This document shows positions 7,642-15,216 of a stretch of DNA of 20,992 nt, one piece after another. The DNA comes from DASUXA01 sp036378155 (GTDB lineage: Bacteria > Actinomycetota > Actinomycetes > Mycobacteriales > Micromonosporaceae): assembly GCA_036378155.1 (NCBI GenBank), contig DASUXA010000059.1, positions 1 through 20,992 on the forward strand, given 5' to 3'. Position numbers and translations under genes: made by a program. The notes under the pieces were generated by a model that was not told the DNA's origin, did not search any database, and worked only from the letters and a program-made list of their open reading frames with translations. Position 1 is the first letter of the stretch, and each line of letters starts with the position of its first letter.

Positions 7642-8976
7642 GTGAGTGTGGAGATCAGCACGCGCCGCCGCCGCGATGTGATCGACGCGCTGCGTCGTGG
7701 CACGGTGCCGCACAACGGGCTGGACGTCCTCGCCGTCGGCCTGGACCGGTTCGTCGCGTCAGTTGACGAGGACATCGCGACGGTCGTCGACGGCGGTGCG
7801 GTGTTCAAGGCGGTACGCGGCGAGTACGGCGCGGGCAAGACGTTCTTCACGCGGTGGCTCGCGGAAAGGGCCAAGCGAGCGGGGCTTGCCTCCGCTGAAG
7901 TGCAGATCTCCGAGACGGAAACGCCGCTGCACCGGCTGGAGACCGTGTACCGCCGCATCGTCGAGAGCCTGGCGACCGAGGAGTTCCCGCCGTCGGCGCT
8001 GCGCCCGGTGCTCGACTCCTGGATGTACACGCTCGAAGAGGACGTCCTGGCCGGCGGCGGCGTCTCGGAGGACGACGCCGAAGCCCTCGACACCGCCGTC
8101 ACCGAACTGATGGAGCGCCGTCTCGGGATCATCGGCCGCAACGCGCCCACGTTCGCCGCTGCTATTCGTGGGTACCGCGCGGCGGTCACCGCCGGCGACG
8201 TCGCGACCGCCGAGGGGTTGGCCGCGTGGCTGGGCGGACAGCCCAACATCGCGGCGAGTGTCCGCCGCACGGCCGGCGTCAAGGGGGAACTGGACCACTT
8301 CACCGCGCTCGGATTTCTGCAAGGGTTGCTGACAGTACTGCGCGACTGCGGGCACCCCGGACTGCTGGTCGTCCTCGACGAGGTTGAGACGCTCCAGCGG
8401 ATGCGTTCCGACGTGCGCGACAAGGCGCTCAACGCGCTGCGGCAACTCATCGACGAGATCGACAGCCGGCGGTTTCCGGGGCTGTACCTCGTGATCACCG
8501 GTACACCGGCCTTCTTCGATGGAACGCAAGGCGCTCAGCGCCTCGCGCCGCTCGCTCAACGCCTCGCCACGGACTTCACCACCGATCCGCGGTTCGACAA
8601 CCCGCGTGCGGTCCAGCTCCGGCTGCCCGGCTTCAACGCCGAAGGTTTGCGTGACCTAGGGGTACGGGTGCGCGACCTGTTCGTCGCCGACCTGCCCGAG
8701 CGTGACCGGGTCCTGGGCGTGGTTGACGACGCCTACATTTCGCTGCTCGCCGAGGCGGTGACCGGCCAACTGGGTGGCAAGGTCGGCGTCGCGCCACGGG
8801 TGTTCCTCAAGAAGCTCATCGCCGACGTACTTGACAGGGTGGAACTGCACCCCGACTTCGATCCCCGGCGTGACTACCAGTTGACGCTGCGCGCGGCCGA
8901 ATTGACTGACGTAGAACGAAATGCCGCCGGACTCGGCGTCGCGAGTGTCGACGATATCGAACTCGACCTGTCGTGA
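7642..8976 (+). CDS. brxD: BREX system ATP-binding protein BrxD
   Basis: This 444-aa P-loop ATPase matches BrxD (DUF2791/BREX ATP-binding protein) in length and motif layout. RRRDVIDALRRGTVP comes at the N-terminus, Walker A GEYGAGKT is at residues 60-67, and Walker B VVLDEVE is at about 243-249. A sensor-like VITGTPAFF segment follows. BrxD accompanies the Lhr-like helicase BrxHI in type 2 and type 6 BREX; its mechanism is not known in detail. The stop overlaps the brxHI start as GTGA (8973-8976). The GTG start at 7642 is chosen because it lies 6 nt after a TAGGCT box; a second GTG at 7648 cannot be excluded. It is separated from pglZ by the HicA/HicB-like module. Confidence 0.9.
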   Translation: MSVEISTRRRRDVIDALRRGTVPHNGLDVLAVGLDRFVASVDEDIATVVDGGAVFKAVRGEYGAGKTFFTRWLAERAKRAGLASAEVQISETETPLHRLETVYRRIVESLATEEFPPSALRPVLDSWMYTLEEDVLAGGGVSEDDAEALDTAVTELMERRLGIIGRNAPTFAAAIRGYRAAVTAGDVATAEGLAAWLGGQPNIAASVRRTAGVKGELDHFTALGFLQGLLTVLRDCGHPGLLVVLDEVETLQRMRSDVRDKALNALRQLIDEIDSRRFPGLYLVITGTPAFFDGTQGAQRLAPLAQRLATDFTTDPRFDNPRAVQLRLPGFNAEGLRDLGVRVRDLFVADLPERDRVLGVVDDAYISLLAEAVTGQLGGKVGVAPRVFLKKLIADVLDRVELHPDFDPRRDYQLTLRAAELTDVERNAAGLGVASVDDIELDLS

Positions 8977-11069
8977 GCGGCATTGACCGACTGCACCCGG
9001 GCCTGGTGCACCACATCGTCAACACGCTCGGCTGGACCTCGCTACGTCCGTTGCAGGAGGCCGCGATCGACCCGCTCCTCGATGGGGTCGACGCGCTGCT
9101 CCTGGCGCCGACGGCTGGTGGCAAGACGGAGGCGGCGGCGTTTCCGATGATCACCTCGATGATCGACTACGGTTGGCGGGGGCTGTCCGTCCTGTACGTC
9201 TGTCCGCTGCGGGCGCTGCTCAACAACCTTCATCCGCGAGTCGCCTCGTATGCCCAGTGGGTCGGCCGTACCGCAGGGCTCTGGCACGGCGATACGAAGG
9301 CGTCGCAACGCCGCGCGATGCGAATCGAGCGCCCGGACATTCTGCTGACGACCCCCGAGTCGCTGGAGTCCCTGCTCGTCTCGCCGTCGGTCAACCCGCG
9401 GGAGTTCTTCGCCGACGTACAAGCCGTCATCGTCGACGAGGTGCACTCGTTCGCCGGAGACGACCGCGGCTGGCATCTGCTCGCCGTACTTGAACGGCTA
9501 TCGCGTCTCGCGGGTCGCCCGATTCAGCGGATCGGTCTGTCCGCGACGGTCGGCAATCCCGACCAGTTGTTGACCTGGCTGCAGGGTACGGGCGCCAATA
9601 CCCGAGCGCGCGCCGTCATCGCTCCCGACACCGGTTCGGCCCCAGTCTCGTCCGTTGATGTGTGTATCGACTACGTAGGCAGCGTCGAGAACGCCGCAAC
9701 CGTCATTTCGGCACTACACCGGGGCGAGAAACGGCTTGTCTTCTGCGAGACGCGGCGCCGTACCGAGGAACTCGCTCTCGCTCTACGGACACGCTCGGTC
9801 ACCACGTTCGTATCGCACTCGTCGCTGTCGGCGGACGAGCGCCGCCAGGCGGAACAGGCGTTCGCGGAGGCGCGCGACTGCGTCATCGTCGCGACGGCCA
9901 CCCTCGAACTCGGAATCGACGTCGGGGATCTGGATCGGGTCATCCAACTGGACGCGCCCCGTTCGGTCGCGTCGTTCCTGCAACGCCTCGGTCGGACCGG
10001 CCGACGGTCCGGTACTCAGCGGAACATGCTTTTCCTGGCCACGAAACCGAACGAGCTTCTCCAGGCTGCGGGGTTGACCAGGCTGTGGAACCAGGGTTAC
10101 GTCGAGCCTGTCGCGCCACCGACCGCACCTCGACACATCGCCGCGCAGCAAATGCTCGCGGTGTGCCTGCAGGAAGGTCGCGTGGGGGACGTCACGTGGC
10201 GGGAGTGGTGGGGCGATCTGCCAATTTTCGACGAGACCTCCACGGAGATCGTGCAGTGGCTGGTCGAAACCGGGCACCTGGAACGCGATGAGTCCGGAAT
10301 GCTGTTCATCGGGCCGGCTGCCGAACGTCGGTACGGTCGGCGCAACTTCATGGAACTACTCGGCGTCTTCGCTGCCGCTCCACAGTTCACCGTCCTGTAC
10401 GGGCGCCGGGAGATTGGCGGTGCCGATCCCCTGATGCTCATGCGAAAGGTCGAGGGCCCGCGGGTCATCGCACTCGGTGGCCGCTCGTGGCGGGTTACCC
10501 ATATCGACTGGCCGCGTCGGCGCTGTTTCGTCGAACCGTCGGAACGGAAAGGCAGAAGCCAGTGGCAGGGCATCACGCCGCCGCTGTCCTTCGACCTGGC
10601 GCGCGCTGAGCGCGATGTCCTGCTGGGCGCGACGCCCGAGGCCACATTGTCCCAGCGGGCCGCCGCCGCGCTCGACAAGATGCGCGAACAGTCCGGGTAT
10701 CGGGCTTCTCCCGCTGGGACGGTTATCGAGCGAGACGCAGGCGTGGTGACATGGTGGACCTGGGCAGGTGGCCGCGCGAATGCGACCCTCGCGTCGGCCC
10801 TCTCCAGTATCGGTGACCCGGGAGCGGACCTGAATGATCACATGATCCAGTTGCGTGGAGACATATCGCCCCAACAACTGAAGACTGCCGTCGACCTTGT
10901 TGCCGACGCGGACCTTCCACCTCCCGAGGTCAGCGACACCGCGCTCCACCAGCTCAAGTTCGCCGAGATCCTGCCGCCGGCGCTCGCCACCGAGACGCTT
11001 GGTCTCCGGCTCGCGGACGAGGAGGGGGCGCGCCGGGTGCTGGGCGAACCGAGAACGTGGATCGGGTGA
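8973..11069 (+). CDS. brxHI: BREX system Lhr-like helicase BrxHI
   Basis: This 698-aa protein is a superfamily 2 DEAD/DEAH-type helicase of the Lhr group. Motif I APTAGGKT is at residues 45-52, motif II DEVH at 155-158, and motif III SAT at 190-192. Helicase C motifs include TATLELGIDVGDLD and motif VI QRLGRTGRR at 337-345. The last ~300 residues form an Lhr-like C-terminal extension. All catalytic motifs are intact. The GTG start overlaps the brxD stop by 4 nt, so the two are coupled, as in other type 2 BREX loci. It is the last gene of the defence cluster here; a convergent gene follows on the other strand. Confidence 0.92.
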   Translation: MSGIDRLHPGLVHHIVNTLGWTSLRPLQEAAIDPLLDGVDALLLAPTAGGKTEAAAFPMITSMIDYGWRGLSVLYVCPLRALLNNLHPRVASYAQWVGRTAGLWHGDTKASQRRAMRIERPDILLTTPESLESLLVSPSVNPREFFADVQAVIVDEVHSFAGDDRGWHLLAVLERLSRLAGRPIQRIGLSATVGNPDQLLTWLQGTGANTRARAVIAPDTGSAPVSSVDVCIDYVGSVENAATVISALHRGEKRLVFCETRRRTEELALALRTRSVTTFVSHSSLSADERRQAEQAFAEARDCVIVATATLELGIDVGDLDRVIQLDAPRSVASFLQRLGRTGRRSGTQRNMLFLATKPNELLQAAGLTRLWNQGYVEPVAPPTAPRHIAAQQMLAVCLQEGRVGDVTWREWWGDLPIFDETSTEIVQWLVETGHLERDESGMLFIGPAAERRYGRRNFMELLGVFAAAPQFTVLYGRREIGGADPLMLMRKVEGPRVIALGGRSWRVTHIDWPRRRCFVEPSERKGRSQWQGITPPLSFDLARAERDVLLGATPEATLSQRAAAALDKMREQSGYRASPAGTVIERDAGVVTWWTWAGGRANATLASALSSIGDPGADLNDHMIQLRGDISPQQLKTAVDLVADADLPPPEVSDTALHQLKFAEILPPALATETLGLRLADEEGARRVLGEPRTWIG

Positions 11070-11132
11070 TCGATCGACGCGAGGTTTGTGCAGCACCCGA
11101 ACGTCCCGGAGAGCTCGATTTCCCGGTAGGCT

Positions 11133-11149
11133 TCATCCGTCGCGGATGA
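11133..11149 (+). terminator. Hairpin after brxHI (candidate terminator)
   Basis: A 7-bp perfect stem TCATCCG/CGGATGA encloses a 3-nt loop TCG, 64 bp after the brxHI stop and between convergent genes. There is no U-tract, which is common for actinobacterial terminators. The rest of the 184-bp gap (11070-11253) shows nothing else I can support. Confidence 0.45.
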
Positions 11150-11253
11150 TTGGCGCGGGAATTCTGTAGCGTGCTGTCATCGCGAGCGGCTCAACGTGTG
11201 CCTGGGTGTTCCGCAAGTTGAACCTGGTTGGGCGCACGAGCAGACACGTTCGC

Positions 11254-11928
11254 CTAATTGATCGTCAGGGTGAAATCCTTCGTCGCTACCTGGCCCGAGG
11301 AGTCGTTCACCTGCATCGTGAACTGGTACGTGCCGGCGGTGGTCGGAACACCCGAGAGTTGATTGTTGGCGTCCTGGGTGCCGTTCGTGGAGACCAGCGA
11401 CAGTCCGGGTGGGAACTGCCCGGCCGCCTTCGACCAGGTGTATGGCGCGACGCCGCCGGAGAGGAACCAGTTCTGGGCGTAGGAAATCCCGACCGTACCG
11501 TCGCTCAGCGGCTGGTTGGTGATTGTCAGGGTGGCCGGCGCGCCCACGGTGATCTGGTACGTCATGGAGGTCGACTGGCGGTACGTGTTGACGCATTTCA
11601 CGGTGAACTGCCAGGTGCCCTGGGTGGTTGGGGTGCCGGAGACGATCGTACCGGCGGTACCGTACTGTCTCGGCATCGACAGGCCCGGGGGCAGGCTGCC
11701 GCTGGTGATCGAGAACGTGTCGACGGTTCCGTCGTCGGTCATGATGAACGCCTCGTAGGACTGGTTCACCGATGCGCCGGGCAGCACGCAGACGCCGTTG
11801 ACCAGGGTCCCGCCGTTCGTCGACGACGAACAGAGCAGGTGGGTCGACGACTGGGCGAAGGCCGGCGCGGCGACCGTCACGGCGCTCAACGCTGCGGCCA
11901 TACCGCACGCGACCAAGATTTTCCTCAT
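11254..11928 (-). CDS. Secreted protein with two putative Ig-like domains
   Basis: The product is 224 aa. Residues 1-25 are a classical signal peptide (MRKIL, hydrophobic AAALSAVTVAA core, cleavage after AFA). The mature part holds two similar repeats, at about 45-129 and 132-224. Each has an LPPGLS/FPPGLS turn, a SGTPTTQGTW or SGVPTTAGTY hairpin, and a closing beta strand. This is the pattern of putative Ig (He_PIG-type) domains found in secreted bacterial proteins. No catalytic motif or anchor is seen, so a binding or structural role outside the cell is possible but unproven. ATG 11928 is preferred over ATG 11934 because GGAG lies 6 nt before it. It converges with brxHI and shows no functional link to BREX. 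Confidence 0.82.
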   Translation of the reverse strand: MRKILVACGMAAALSAVTVAAPAFAQSSTHLLCSSSTNGGTLVNGVCVLPGASVNQSYEAFIMTDDGTVDTFSITSGSLPPGLSMPRQYGTAGTIVSGTPTTQGTWQFTVKCVNTYRQSTSMTYQITVGAPATLTITNQPLSDGTVGISYAQNWFLSGGVAPYTWSKAAGQFPPGLSLVSTNGTQDANNQLSGVPTTAGTYQFTMQVNDSSGQVATKDFTLTIN

Positions 11929-12040
11929 CGACATCTCCAACCTGCTGGCCGACGTGCGATCGATGGAACGAGTGTCAATGTGACATCCGGTTGTTGGATT
12001 TTGATGGCTGTCGTCGCCATCGGCAACCCTCGTTTCGTGC

Positions 12041-12110
12041 AGGGGGGCGTACCGGCGCGCCCAGTCGGTGCGACCCGGAAGCCGTGGACAGCACGAGCGG
12101 CGCCGCGGCC
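12041..12110 (-). pseudogene. Remnant of an MBL-fold hydrolase gene
   Basis: On the minus strand positions 12106-12047 encode AAPLVLSTASGSHRLGAPVR. The intact MBL gene encodes the matching AAPLVLSTASAYRRLGAPVR at residues 79-98 (13246-13187). Counted by hand, 52 of 60 bases are identical with no gaps, including an uninterrupted 25-base match at 12084-12108. The offset is exactly 1140 bp. Flanking sequence no longer matches, so this is a decayed fragment of a duplicated or paralogous gene and not a working one. Confidence 0.7.
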
Positions 12111-12210
12111 GGAGTCGCGACGATCCGGCGGCGCTGCCCGCTGCGGCACCCTGGCCGACTCGTACCACGTGATCGAGTACACCGCCCGGCTCCACTGAGG
12201 CGACAGCACG

Positions 12211-12234
12211 GTTCGGGCGGGGCGCCGCCCGAAC
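12211..12234. terminator. Perfect 10-bp hairpin in the intergenic region
   Basis: GTTCGGGCGG (12211-12220) pairs exactly with CCGCCCGAAC (12225-12234) around a GGCG loop. There is no U-tract. It may be the terminator of the vanished MBL paralogue or a boundary before the ABM-like gene. Confidence 0.4.
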
Positions 12235-12366
12235 GGGTGTTCGTCGCGCGTTCGTCCGCCATGGCGCGATCTTGCACAACTGGCCGCCAACAGATCGGCG
12301 CTCAAGCTGCCGAGCGGGTCCAGTTGATCCACCAGGAGAACGCGCTCTTGCGCTGCTCGTAGCCCC

Positions 12367-12379
12367 TACCGTCGGTGGT
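12367..12379 (+). promoter_or_regulatory. Leaderless-type -10 element for the ABM-like gene
   Basis: TACCGT at 12367-12372 fits TANNNT and ends 7 nt before the ATG at 12380. No Shine-Dalgarno is visible before that ATG, so a leaderless transcript is plausible. No clear -35 is seen. Confidence 0.4.
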
Positions 12380-12676
12380 ATGAGCGGGTATGTCCTGACT
12401 ATTACCGCGGCGAAGCTCCCCGAGGGCGCGGGTGTCGCCGTCACCGATGCCTTCCGGCAGGTCACCCGGCAACTGCCGCACATGGTGCTGCATACCTTCC
12501 TGATCAAGGAGGGGCGGGACGACTGGCGGATCGTGACGTTGTGGCGCAGCCGGGAGCAACTCGAGGAGTACCGGCGCGAAGCCGGCGTCCCGGCGGCGAT
12601 CAAGATCTTCCGGGACGCCGGCGCGGAGCCCACCGTCACCGAACACGACGTCGAGCACTGGGCGAGCTCGGGCTGA
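12380..12676 (+). CDS. Small dimeric alpha/beta-barrel protein (ABM-like)
   Basis: The product is 98 aa with a beta-alpha-beta-beta-alpha pattern. It opens with YVLTITAAKLPEGAG, has a helix to about residue 31, then strands MVLHTFLIKEG and WRIVTLWRSREQLEEYRR. This matches the antibiotic biosynthesis monooxygenase/dimeric alpha-beta barrel group, whose members range from quinone-forming monooxygenases to heme-related and unknown proteins. No specific active-site residue can be assigned, so no reaction is proposed. ATG 12380 is chosen because the fold begins there; longer frames from 12272 add unrelated low-complexity residues. It converges with the MBL gene, 42 bp apart. Confidence 0.75.
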   Translation: MSGYVLTITAAKLPEGAGVAVTDAFRQVTRQLPHMVLHTFLIKEGRDDWRIVTLWRSREQLEEYRREAGVPAAIKIFRDAGAEPTVTEHDVEHWASSG

Positions 12677-12710
12677 CCGTGACCTCGGGCTGACCGTGAC
12701 CTCGGCCTGA
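12667..12710 (+). repeat. 17-bp tandem repeat across a stop codon
   Basis: The unit CTCGGGCTGACCGTGAC occurs twice exactly (12667-12683 and 12684-12700), followed by a partial third copy with one change (12701-12710). The stop codon of the ABM-like gene lies in the first copy, and the unit carries a TGA in the same relative place each time. Confidence 0.85.
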
Positions 12711-12722
12711 AGCGACGGTCAG
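12690..12722. terminator. Inverted repeat between convergent genes (candidate bidirectional terminator)
   Basis: CTGACCGT (12690-12697) is the exact reverse complement of ACGGTCAG (12715-12722), with a 17-nt loop. The first tandem copy offers an alternative left arm at 12673-12680. The right arm includes the stop codon of the MBL gene. Confidence 0.45.
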
Positions 12723-13480
12723 AGTGTGACCTGCGCGCCTGGGCGCAACAGGCGCAGCCGGTCCGCGAGCCCGGCCTGCTCGAACGAGGTGACCAGGCTG
12801 TCCCTGCCCTGGGTGAAGTGCGCCCAGCCCTCGAAATGCACCGGTACCACCTGGGGTGCGCCGAGGATGCGCGTCGCGTGCGCGGCGGCGTCGCTCGGCA
12901 GCGTCAGGTACGCGTCGCCGAGCAGCGCGGTCTGGGCGCCGCCCGCGAACAGTACGGCGACGTCGACCGGACCGAGCCGGTCGGCGATCGCCCGCACCAC
13001 GTCCAGCGAGGCGTTGTCCCCGCTGACGTACACGGTCGGCAGTTCGTCTCCGGACAGCACGAACCCGGTCACCTCGCCGACCAGGTGTTCGGTGTTGTCG
13101 GGGCCGTGCTGCGCCGGTACCCCGGTGATCCGCAGCACCCGTCCGTCGGGTCGCGGCAGGTCCACGGATTCCCAGTTCGGCAGGGCGCGTACCGGGGCGC
13201 CCAGCCGGCGGTACGCGGACGCGGTGGACAGCACGAGCGGCGCCGCGGTCAGGTACTCCCGCCCCGCCTGGTCGAGGTTGTCCGGGTGCTGGTCGTGCGA
13301 CAGCAGAACACCGTCGACCGCCCCGATCTCGTCGGGCGTCACCGGCGACGGCGCGGTCTTGGACAGCACCCGTGAGCCGATGGGGTAGTCGCCGGGCGGA
13401 TCGAAGGTGGGGTCGGTGAGCAGCCGCACGCCGCCCAGGTCGATCAGTGCCGTGGGCCCGCTCAGATACCGGATCATCAT
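12719..13480 (-). CDS. MBL-fold metallohydrolase (UlaG-like)
   Basis: The product is 253 aa. After two strand-rich segments (LIDLGGVRLLTDPTFDPPG) it has SHDQHPDNLD at residues 61-70, the variant of the HxHxDH zinc motif seen in UlaG-like actinobacterial hydrolases. Further likely ligands are H125 (PAQHGPDN), D155 (YVSGDN) and H215 (PVHFEGW). The substrate is unknown; UlaG itself is a lactonase, but that cannot be transferred to this protein. The ATG at 13480 has GGAG 7 nt upstream; a second ATG follows directly. A fragment of a close paralogue lies 1140 bp downstream in its own reading direction. Confidence 0.85.
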   Translation of the reverse strand: MMIRYLSGPTALIDLGGVRLLTDPTFDPPGDYPIGSRVLSKTAPSPVTPDEIGAVDGVLLSHDQHPDNLDQAGREYLTAAPLVLSTASAYRRLGAPVRALPNWESVDLPRPDGRVLRITGVPAQHGPDNTEHLVGEVTGFVLSGDELPTVYVSGDNASLDVVRAIADRLGPVDVAVLFAGGAQTALLGDAYLTLPSDAAAHATRILGAPQVVPVHFEGWAHFTQGRDSLVTSFEQAGLADRLRLLRPGAQVTL

Positions 13481-13602
13481 CGTCGCTCTCCACTTCGTCG
13501 TCGTTCGTCGATCACCAAGCCTCGCCGTCGCCGTCGCGATTCCCGCATGTGATCAAGGCGATAACGGGTGGTCGTTCGGCTATCCACAGGTCCACCGCTC
13601 GG

Positions 13603-13632
13603 GTGACACGCGCCGGTGTTCGTCGGTATGGT
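13603..13632 (+). promoter_or_regulatory. Promoter candidate for the 13657 membrane-protein gene
   Basis: GTGACA (13603-13608, five of six to TTGACA) and TATGGT (13627-13632) are spaced by 18 bp. The -10 lies 24 nt before the ATG, and an AAGGA ribosome site lies between them. Confidence 0.45.
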
Positions 13633-13656
13633 GCCGTCCGACCAGAAAGGACGGCG

Positions 13657-14103
13657 ATGACAGATCAGCTCGAAGTACCGGCGGCGGTCGACAGCGGCGC
13701 GCGGAACAACCCACCCGCGTCCCCGTCTGTCCCGGCGCAACCGGTGCGACGTCCCGCGACGACCGTGCGCCCGCCCACGGCGATCATCGCGTCGGTGGCG
13801 CTCACCGTTCTCACCGCGGCGCTGCTCATGGCATACCTGGGCTCCGACGGTGTCTACCTCGGACTGCTCGTCGCGGTCGCGTCGCTGCTGGTCGCGGTCG
13901 GGGTGCTGGAGCGTCAGCGGGTCGCGCTGTACGGGGTGCTCGTCCTCGCCGCGCTCAGTGTGCTGTCCGCCGTGTTCAGCCTTCTCGATGCGCCCGTCAC
14001 GTCGGCGCTGCGCGCGCTGGCCGGGGCGGGCGTCGCCACGCTGCTGCTCGTACCGCAGGAGTCGCGCGACTGGTTCGCGCCCGTCGACGAGTCGACCGGG
14101 TGA
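13657..14103 (+). CDS. Small integral membrane protein of unknown function
   Basis: The product is 148 aa. About 40 Pro/Ala-rich, weakly charged residues precede four hydrophobic segments (about 42-61, 66-84, 89-110 and 117-132). A short polar tail (RDWFAPVDESTG) follows. I do not recognise a named family; similar proteins are common and uncharacterised in actinobacteria. The ATG at 13657 has AAGGA 5 nt upstream. It is divergent from the MBL gene, with 176 bp between starts. Confidence 0.75.
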   Translation: MTDQLEVPAAVDSGARNNPPASPSVPAQPVRRPATTVRPPTAIIASVALTVLTAALLMAYLGSDGVYLGLLVAVASLLVAVGVLERQRVALYGVLVLAALSVLSAVFSLLDAPVTSALRALAGAGVATLLLVPQESRDWFAPVDESTG

Positions 14104-14134
14104 CGACCAGGGCGATCGGGTGACGATCCGGACA

Positions 14135-14152
14135 CGGTCCGCGCACGGACCG
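14135..14152 (+). terminator. Hairpin after the membrane-protein gene
   Basis: A perfect 7-bp stem CGGTCCG/CGGACCG with loop CGCA begins 31 bp after the stop codon. No U-tract follows. Confidence 0.45.
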
Positions 14153-14162
14153 CCGTGACCGG

Positions 14163-14218
14163 CGGACAACGCCGCCGCCGCGTGTTATACCAGCGTGTGC
14201 GGTAGTCGGAACCGGAGG
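14163..14218 (+). promoter_or_regulatory. Promoter candidate and ribosome site for the methyltransferase
   Basis: TATACC (14186-14191) is a good -10 and lies 17 bp after a weak -35-like CGGACA (14163-14168). GGAGG at 14214-14218 is 4 nt before the GTG at 14223 and fixes that start. Confidence 0.45.
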
Positions 14219-14222
14219 CGAT

Positions 14223-15047
14223 GTGAGCGGGGCAGGTGAACTGACGAGGCCGGGGTGGGCGCCGGCCGGCATCGACCTGACGAAGCCGAACGTGGCTCGC
14301 GTCTACGACTACTACCTCGGCGGAGCGCACAACTTCGCGGTCGATCGCCAATTCGCCGCCCAGGCGATCCGGGACTGGCCGCAGTTGCCCCGGATCATGC
14401 GCGTCAACCGGGCGTTTCTGCGCCGCGCGGTGCGGTTCCTGGTCGACGCCGGCATCCGGCAGTTCATCGACCTCGGATCGGGAATACCGACCGCCGGCAA
14501 CGTCCACGAGATCGCCCAGGCGGTCGACCCGTCGTGTCGCGTGGTGTACGCCGACGTCGACCCGATCGCGGTCGCTCACGGTCGGGCGATCCTCGCCGGC
14601 AACGACCGGGCGACCGCGATCGAGGCGGACCTGCGCGACACCGGCAAGGTGCTGTCCGACCCCGAATTGACCAGGGTCGTCGACCTGTCCCAGCCGGTCG
14701 CGGTGCTGCTCATCGCGGTACTGCACTTCGTCCCCGACACCGACGACCCGGTCGGTGTCATCGCCCGGTACCGGCAGGCCATGGCGCCGGGCAGTTACCT
14801 CGCGATCTGCCACGCGACCCAGGGCGGTCAGCCCGAGCGGGCAGCCACCCACCAGGCGATGTACTCGCGCACCGCGACGCCGATGACGATGCGCTCCGCC
14901 GACCAGGTCGCCGCGATGCTCGACGGATTCGACCTGGTCGAGCCCGGTCTGGTGTACATGGCGTGCTGGCGTCCCGAAGACGACGACCCGGCAGCCTCGC
15001 ACCCGGAGGACTATCCCGGGTACGCGGCGGTCGGTCGCAAGCGATGA
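14223..15047 (+). CDS. SAM-dependent methyltransferase (DUF574 / Methyltransf_19 type)
   Basis: The product is 274 aa. The N-terminal signature PNVARVYDYYLGGAHNFAVDR (about 22-42) is characteristic of the actinobacterial DUF574 group. SAM-binding motif I FIDLGSGIPT is at 81-90, and the acidic post-I loop YADVDPIAVAH is at 109-119. A further PVAVLLIAVLHFVPD segment follows. This paralogue-rich family is abundant in Streptomyces and relatives; substrates are mostly unknown. The start is GTG 14223 with a strong GGAGG. It stands alone with its own promoter candidate, and nothing nearby suggests a substrate. Confidence 0.9.
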   Translation: MSGAGELTRPGWAPAGIDLTKPNVARVYDYYLGGAHNFAVDRQFAAQAIRDWPQLPRIMRVNRAFLRRAVRFLVDAGIRQFIDLGSGIPTAGNVHEIAQAVDPSCRVVYADVDPIAVAHGRAILAGNDRATAIEADLRDTGKVLSDPELTRVVDLSQPVAVLLIAVLHFVPDTDDPVGVIARYRQAMAPGSYLAICHATQGGQPERAATHQAMYSRTATPMTMRSADQVAAMLDGFDLVEPGLVYMACWRPEDDDPAASHPEDYPGYAAVGRKR

Positions 15048-15160
15048 ACGTCGGGCCCGCCGAGGCATGCCGTCGCCCCGCCGGTACGCGCCGTCGGCGG
15101 TCGCCGCGGCCGCTCGCCGTGCAGTCGCGAGGCGTGCCGCCCCGAGGGGAGCGCGACCAC

Positions 15161-15212
15161 TAGGGTGCCGGTACCGGAGCCGTGAGGCTTCACCGTCGTA
15201 GCGTCGAGGAGG
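15161..15212 (+). promoter_or_regulatory. -10-like box and strong ribosome site for the AhpD-like gene
   Basis: TAGGGT (15161-15166) fits TANNNT; no -35 is seen. GAGGAGG at 15206-15212 is 4 nt before the GTG at 15217 and decides the start. Confidence 0.4.
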
Positions 15213-15216
15213 CGCA

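Larger units (their letters stand above)
11929..12379. other. 451-bp region without an intact gene
   Basis: This gap lies between the divergent starts of the secreted Ig-like gene (-) and the ABM-like gene (+). It holds the MBL gene remnant (12041-12110), a strong hairpin (12211-12234) and a -10-like box near its right end. Open frames that cross it read as low-complexity Arg/Pro/Ala sequence and are not credible genes. Confidence 0.6.

Noticed and set aside
12272..12379. N-terminal extension of the ABM-like gene
   Set aside because: The added residues are unrelated to the fold and no ribosome site supports the upstream ATG; the internal ATG has a -10 element at leaderless distance.
14097..14126. 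Repeat of CGGGTGACGA at 14097 and 14117
   Set aside because: Only ten bases match, with no further similarity, so it is probably chance.
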